64,000 nt of DNA from contig NZ_QULW01000005.1 of assembly GCF_003481825.1 (NCBI RefSeq), forward strand, positions 62,001 to 126,000. The letters run 5' to 3'. This stretch comes from Clostridium sp. OM02-18AC (GTDB lineage: Bacteria > Bacillota > Clostridia > Lachnospirales > Lachnospiraceae). Position 1 is the first letter of the stretch. Every line of letters begins with the position of its first letter. The notes below the pieces were generated by a model. The model made no database searches, was not told where the DNA came from, and saw only the letters and a list, made by a program, of their open reading frames with translations. This document shows, in pieces, positions 61,291 to 64,000 of the stretch. Both the position numbers and the translations under genes were made by a program.

Positions 61291-62604
61291 ATGTTAGATT
61301 CGGGAGACAGTACGGGCATACAACTGGCGGCGGTTCTGGTTCTGCTGATGCTATCCGCGTTTTTCTCATCGGCAGAGACTGCGCTTACCACGGTAAATAA
61401 GGTGAGAGTGCGGACTCTGGCTGAGGGCGGCGACAAGCGCGCCGCGATGGTGGCTGCAGTGATTGAAGATCCTGCCAAAATGCTGAGTACCATTTTGATT
61501 GGCAACAACATCGTGAACCTGTCGGCTTCATCTTTGATGACGACACTGACGCTGCGTCTTTTTGGCAATGCAGCTGTCGGTGCGGCAACGGGTGTACTGA
61601 CGCTTTTGATTCTGGTATTTGGTGAGATTACGCCAAAGACGATGTCTACGCTGTATGCGGAAAAGATTTCTTTTGCCTATGCAGGAATCATTCATGTACT
61701 GATGGTTGTTCTGACTCCGGTCATCTTTATCGTGAATAAGCTCTCTATGTGCGTTCTGTTTTTACTGCGGGTAGATCCAAACAAAAAACAGGATCCCATC
61801 ACAGAGGATGAACTGCGTACCATCGTGGAAGTCAGCCATGAGGAAGGTGTGATCGAGAGCGAAGAAAAAAAGATGATCAATAATGTGTTTGATTTCGGGG
61901 ATACTGTTGCAAAAGATGTTATGGTTCCGCGTATCGACATGGTCATGATAGATGTTACGGCATCGTTCGATGAGCTTATGGAGCTGTTTCAGAAGGAGCG
62001 CTTTACCCGTATCCCGGTCTACGAAGAAAATACAGACAATGTCATTGGCATTGTTAATATGAAAGATTTCATTTTATTCGATCACGACAAAGAAGAAAAT
62101 TTCTCCATCCGCGATTATCTGCGCCAGCCGCTCTACACGTATGAATACAAGAAGACAGCGGAACTGATGATGGAAATGCGCAAGACCTTCAATAACATTG
62201 TTATCGTGCTGGATGAATACGGCGCAACTGCCGGTCTGATCACACTGGAGGATATGCTGGAGGAAATCGTTGGAGAAATCCGAGATGAATATGATCAGGA
62301 CGAAGAGGACGAGGTAAAAGAAATCGGTCCGGATGAGTATCTGGTCAATGGCTCCACCAAACTGGATGATTTAAATGACCGGCTTGGTCTGGAATTGCAG
62401 TCAGAAGACTACGATTCCATTGGAGGTCTGTTGATCGGGCTTCTGGATCATCTGCCGGAAGCCGGGGAAGAAGTTGATTACGAGAATCTTCATTTAAAAG
62501 TAGAAGATATGGATAAAAACCGGATCGGCAAGATCCGCATTCAGATCCATCATCCGGAAAAAACGGAAGAGGAAGAATCGGAAAAGAAAGAAGAGAATGA
62601 ATAG
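61291..62604 (+). CDS. CNNM/CorC-family membrane protein with CBS domains
   Basis: 437-residue protein of the DUF21-CBS-CorC (formerly hemolysin C/TlyC) family, now known to include magnesium and other cation exporters. The DUF21 transmembrane domain (about 1-190) contains FFSSAETALTTV and GNNIVNLSASSL; the CBS pair lies at about 205-325 (RIPVYEENTDNVIGIV); the CorC_HlyC domain follows (about 345-420, LVNGSTKLDDLNDRLGLEL). The acidic C-terminus (runs of E and K) is typical. AAAGGAGCG precedes the ATG. It is probably co-transcribed with lspA. The hemolysin label is historical and should not be taken as function. Confidence 0.9.
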   Translation: MLDSGDSTGIQLAAVLVLLMLSAFFSSAETALTTVNKVRVRTLAEGGDKRAAMVAAVIEDPAKMLSTILIGNNIVNLSASSLMTTLTLRLFGNAAVGAATGVLTLLILVFGEITPKTMSTLYAEKISFAYAGIIHVLMVVLTPVIFIVNKLSMCVLFLLRVDPNKKQDPITEDELRTIVEVSHEEGVIESEEKKMINNVFDFGDTVAKDVMVPRIDMVMIDVTASFDELMELFQKERFTRIPVYEENTDNVIGIVNMKDFILFDHDKEENFSIRDYLRQPLYTYEYKKTAELMMEMRKTFNNIVIVLDEYGATAGLITLEDMLEEIVGEIRDEYDQDEEDEVKEIGPDEYLVNGSTKLDDLNDRLGLELQSEDYDSIGGLLIGLLDHLPEAGEEVDYENLHLKVEDMDKNRIGKIRIQIHHPEKTEEEESEKKEENE

Positions 62605-62613
62605 CATCAGGAG

Positions 62614-62651
62614 AAAAATTGCGTGTGAAAATTGTTTCACACGCAATTTTT
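62614..62651. terminator. Bidirectional terminator between convergent genes
   Basis: A perfect 17-bp stem (62614-62630 with 62635-62651) with an ATTG loop; A5 at one end and T5 at the other make it functional in both directions. Confidence 0.9.
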
Positions 62652-62654
62652 GTG

Positions 62655-63014
62655 TTAACTGAGAATTCCACCTGCCATTCCGCCTGCGACGCAGCATGCA
62701 AGCACTGGCAGTACGTGGGAAATATCCGGGACTCTGCCCTGGCGCAGCAGAATCGAAGCGGCAAAGAGTGCCAGAAAATACAAAACCCCGGTAAGCAGTC
62801 CCCAGAAAAAACGCCGGGTGCGCAGTGCCTTCCCACAGAGCAGACCGCCGGCAAAACAGGAAATGCCATAGAGCAGATAGACCGCCGGTGTGATCTGCGA
62901 TTCCCGAAGCTTCAGCTTATAGAGGATGAAAGTCAGGATAAACAGCAGCACGGCAGACAGCAGGTAAGAGGCAACCAGGGAAATTAACAGGGCCTTTGGG
63001 CGGGATGGAAGCAT
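62655..63014 (-). CDS. Small four-helix membrane protein (TIGR04086 type)
   Basis: 119-residue integral membrane protein with four predicted hydrophobic helices, for example LLISLVASYLLSAVLLFIL and FWGLLTGVLYFLALFAAS, and glycines in the last helix (CCVAGGMAGGILS). Length and pattern match the TIGR04086 family of Firmicutes, of unknown function. AAAGGAGAA precedes the start codon. It is monocistronic between a bidirectional terminator and the rpsL promoter region. Confidence 0.8.
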   Translation of the reverse strand: MLPSRPKALLISLVASYLLSAVLLFILTFILYKLKLRESQITPAVYLLYGISCFAGGLLCGKALRTRRFFWGLLTGVLYFLALFAASILLRQGRVPDISHVLPVLACCVAGGMAGGILS

Positions 63015-63205
63015 AAAAGTTCTCCTTTTGGAAATACTCTGATCAGTTCATTTTATTCTGTGTTGTCCGGGAAAATGTCCAAAAAGAGATCCGGGAAAGC
63101 TTCTTGGAAAAGTTCTGGAAAAGTTATAAAAATACCAGCAGAAAAAGTGCGGGAAAATGGCGAAAACAGGAGCAAAAAATGTATCGAAAAATTACAAAAA
63201 TATCC

Positions 63206-63234
63206 TTGACATGACATGTGGGAATGGATATAAT
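63206..63234 (+). promoter_or_regulatory. Consensus promoter of the str operon
   Basis: -35 TTGACA (63206-63211), 17-base spacer, -10 TATAAT (63229-63234), both exact consensus, as expected for ribosomal protein genes. The leader runs about 90 bases and contains a short TGCG/CGCA hairpin followed by T6 (63256-63261 area), possibly a weak attenuator. Confidence 0.9.
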
Positions 63235-63329
63235 AGAATGGCGTGCGAAAATCGCAGGATTTTTTGATGCGCAAAAAAGCTGAAAAGAAATACAGCAACC
63301 AACAGACAATATCACAGGAGGTGAAAGGA

Positions 63330-63755
63330 ATGCCAACATTCAACCAGTTAGTGAGAAAGGGAAGACAGACCGCAGTTAAGAAGTCTACTGCACCGGCTCT
63401 GCAGAAAGGATACAACTCCTTACAGAAGCGTGCAACTGATACTTCTTCACCGCAGAAGAGAGGTGTCTGCACCGCAGTTAAGACTGCAACCCCGAAGAAG
63501 CCGAACTCTGCACTTCGTAAAATCGCCAGAGTACGTCTTTCTAACGGTATCGAGGTAACCAGCTACATCCCGGGCGAGGGACACAACTTACAGGAGCACA
63601 GCGTAGTATTAATTCGTGGTGGTCGTGTTAAGGACCTTCCGGGTACCAGATACCACATCATCAGAGGTACTCTTGATACCGCAGGCGTAGCCAACAGAAA
63701 GCAGGCTCGTTCCAAGTACGGCGCTAAGAGACCGAAAGACGCTAAGAAGAAATAA
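63330..63755 (+). CDS. rpsL: 30S ribosomal protein S12
   Basis: Ribosomal protein S12, 141 residues, located at the decoding centre. Starts MPTFNQLVRKGRQT with CAGGAGGTG six bases upstream; the frame is open further upstream but without initiation signals. The conserved streptomycin-contact segments are wild type: TPKKPNSALRK and PGEGHNLQEHS, so no resistance-type substitution is seen. First gene of the str operon, followed after 164 bases by rpsG. Confidence 0.98.
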   Translation: MPTFNQLVRKGRQTAVKKSTAPALQKGYNSLQKRATDTSSPQKRGVCTAVKTATPKKPNSALRKIARVRLSNGIEVTSYIPGEGHNLQEHSVVLIRGGRVKDLPGTRYHIIRGTLDTAGVANRKQARSKYGAKRPKDAKKK

Positions 63756-63761
63756 GTAATA

Positions 63762-63805
63762 ACTTACACTAGTAGTACCACTAACGTAAGTAAAAGTAGT
63801 TAGTG
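63762..63805 (+). promoter_or_regulatory. Possible pseudoknot in the rpsL-rpsG intercistronic region
   Basis: ACTTAC (63762-63767) can pair with GTAAGT (63786-63791), and CACTAAC inside that loop (63779-63785) can pair with GTTAGTG (63799-63805). Together they form an H-type pseudoknot with the two helices directly stacked. S7 controls the str mRNA at this position in Escherichia coli; a parallel role here is inference. Confidence 0.45.
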
Positions 63806-63919
63806 CCGGGATGATATTGCCTGTGGTTGCAGGAATAGATAGAACCGTGCGCGAACACATTTTTATGGAAACATGTGAGTACCTATGAATTAATTTCTAT
63901 AATTAAGGAGGGAAGTAAC

Positions 63920-64000
63920 GTGCCACGTAAAGGACATATTCAGAAAAGAGATGTATTAGCAGATCCTTTATACAACAACAAGGTTGTAACCAAGCTGATC
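63920..64000 (+). CDS. rpsG: 30S ribosomal protein S7 (3' truncated by window end)
   Basis: The first 27 codons of S7, beginning with a GTG start and reading MPRKGHIQKRDVLADPLYN, a close match to bacterial S7. AAGGAGGGAAG precedes the start. S7 nucleates assembly of the 30S head and is often a translational repressor of its own operon. The gene runs off the end of the window. Confidence 0.95.
   Translation, partial: MPRKGHIQKRDVLADPLYNNKVVTKLI

Noticed and set aside
61291..62604. Hemolysin
   Set aside because: The DUF21-CBS-CorC architecture belongs to cation transport proteins; the hemolysin name is a historical label.
63330..63755. Streptomycin-resistance allele of rpsL
   Set aside because: Both conserved segments (TPKKPNSA and PGEGHNLQEHS) read as in susceptible bacteria.

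Overview
The window looks like a chromosomal segment of a spore-forming, Gram-positive gut clostridium, most likely a Lachnospiraceae member. This is an inference from the gene set: glgC with glgD, spoVG, spoVT, a Csp-like subtilase, clostridial-type ribosome binding sites, intermediate GC, an LPXTG surface protein and choline-binding-type repeats. No rRNA, tRNA, prophage, insertion sequence or CRISPR array was recognised. I cannot name the species.

Layout. 0-5.6 kb: phosphate uptake and sensing (pstC partial, pstA, pstB, phoU, phoB/phoP-like, phoR), closed by a perfect bidirectional hairpin. 5.7-10.2 kb, minus strand: a membrane-associated SbcC/YhaN-like ATPase with its SbcD/YhaO-like phosphoesterase, then asnS. 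10.6-13.4 kb: glgC-glgD (glycogen precursor synthesis) and spoVG. 13.4-23.4 kb: an accessory stretch. It holds a palindrome cluster, a SARP/BTAD-type regulator with a degenerate GGDEF-like C-terminus and a probable direct-repeat activator site at its own promoter, a 2059-residue LPXTG repeat protein, and an AAA/PD-(D/E)XK protein. 23.4-33.6 kb: pth, mfd and spoVT, a conserved order, interrupted by a lipoprotein solute-binding protein and two hybrid histidine kinases. 33.7-39.6 kb: a self-contained catabolic locus with a LacI-family repressor, a CitMHS transporter and a rare fusion of two alpha/beta hydrolases. 39.7-42.3 kb: a small unknown protein and two secreted cell-wall-binding repeat proteins. 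42.7-56.6 kb: a surface-glycan locus with a TPP enzyme, two NAD sugar epimerases/dehydratases, a sugar C-methyltransferase, three GT2 proteins, a polyprenyl-phosphate sugar-1-phosphate transferase and an LCP ligase. 56.8-63.0 kb: an HtrA protease, a Csp-like subtilase, lspA, a CNNM/CBS transporter and a small membrane protein. 63.3 kb to the end: the start of the str operon (rpsL, rpsG).

How the parts may work together. PhoR/PhoB would control the pst genes. The LacI-family protein would repress the transporter-hydrolase operon through an exact palindrome just after a near-perfect promoter. The SARP-like protein sits directly upstream of the giant surface protein and may control it. The TPP enzyme, C-methyltransferase and two epimerases together suggest a branched-chain sugar, polymerised by the downstream glycosyltransferases and attached by the LCP protein; HtrA next door would serve envelope quality control. 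The most interesting parts are the SARP/pseudo-GGDEF regulator with its adhesin, the double-hydrolase locus, the binding-protein/two-kinase cassette, and the putative branched-sugar pathway.
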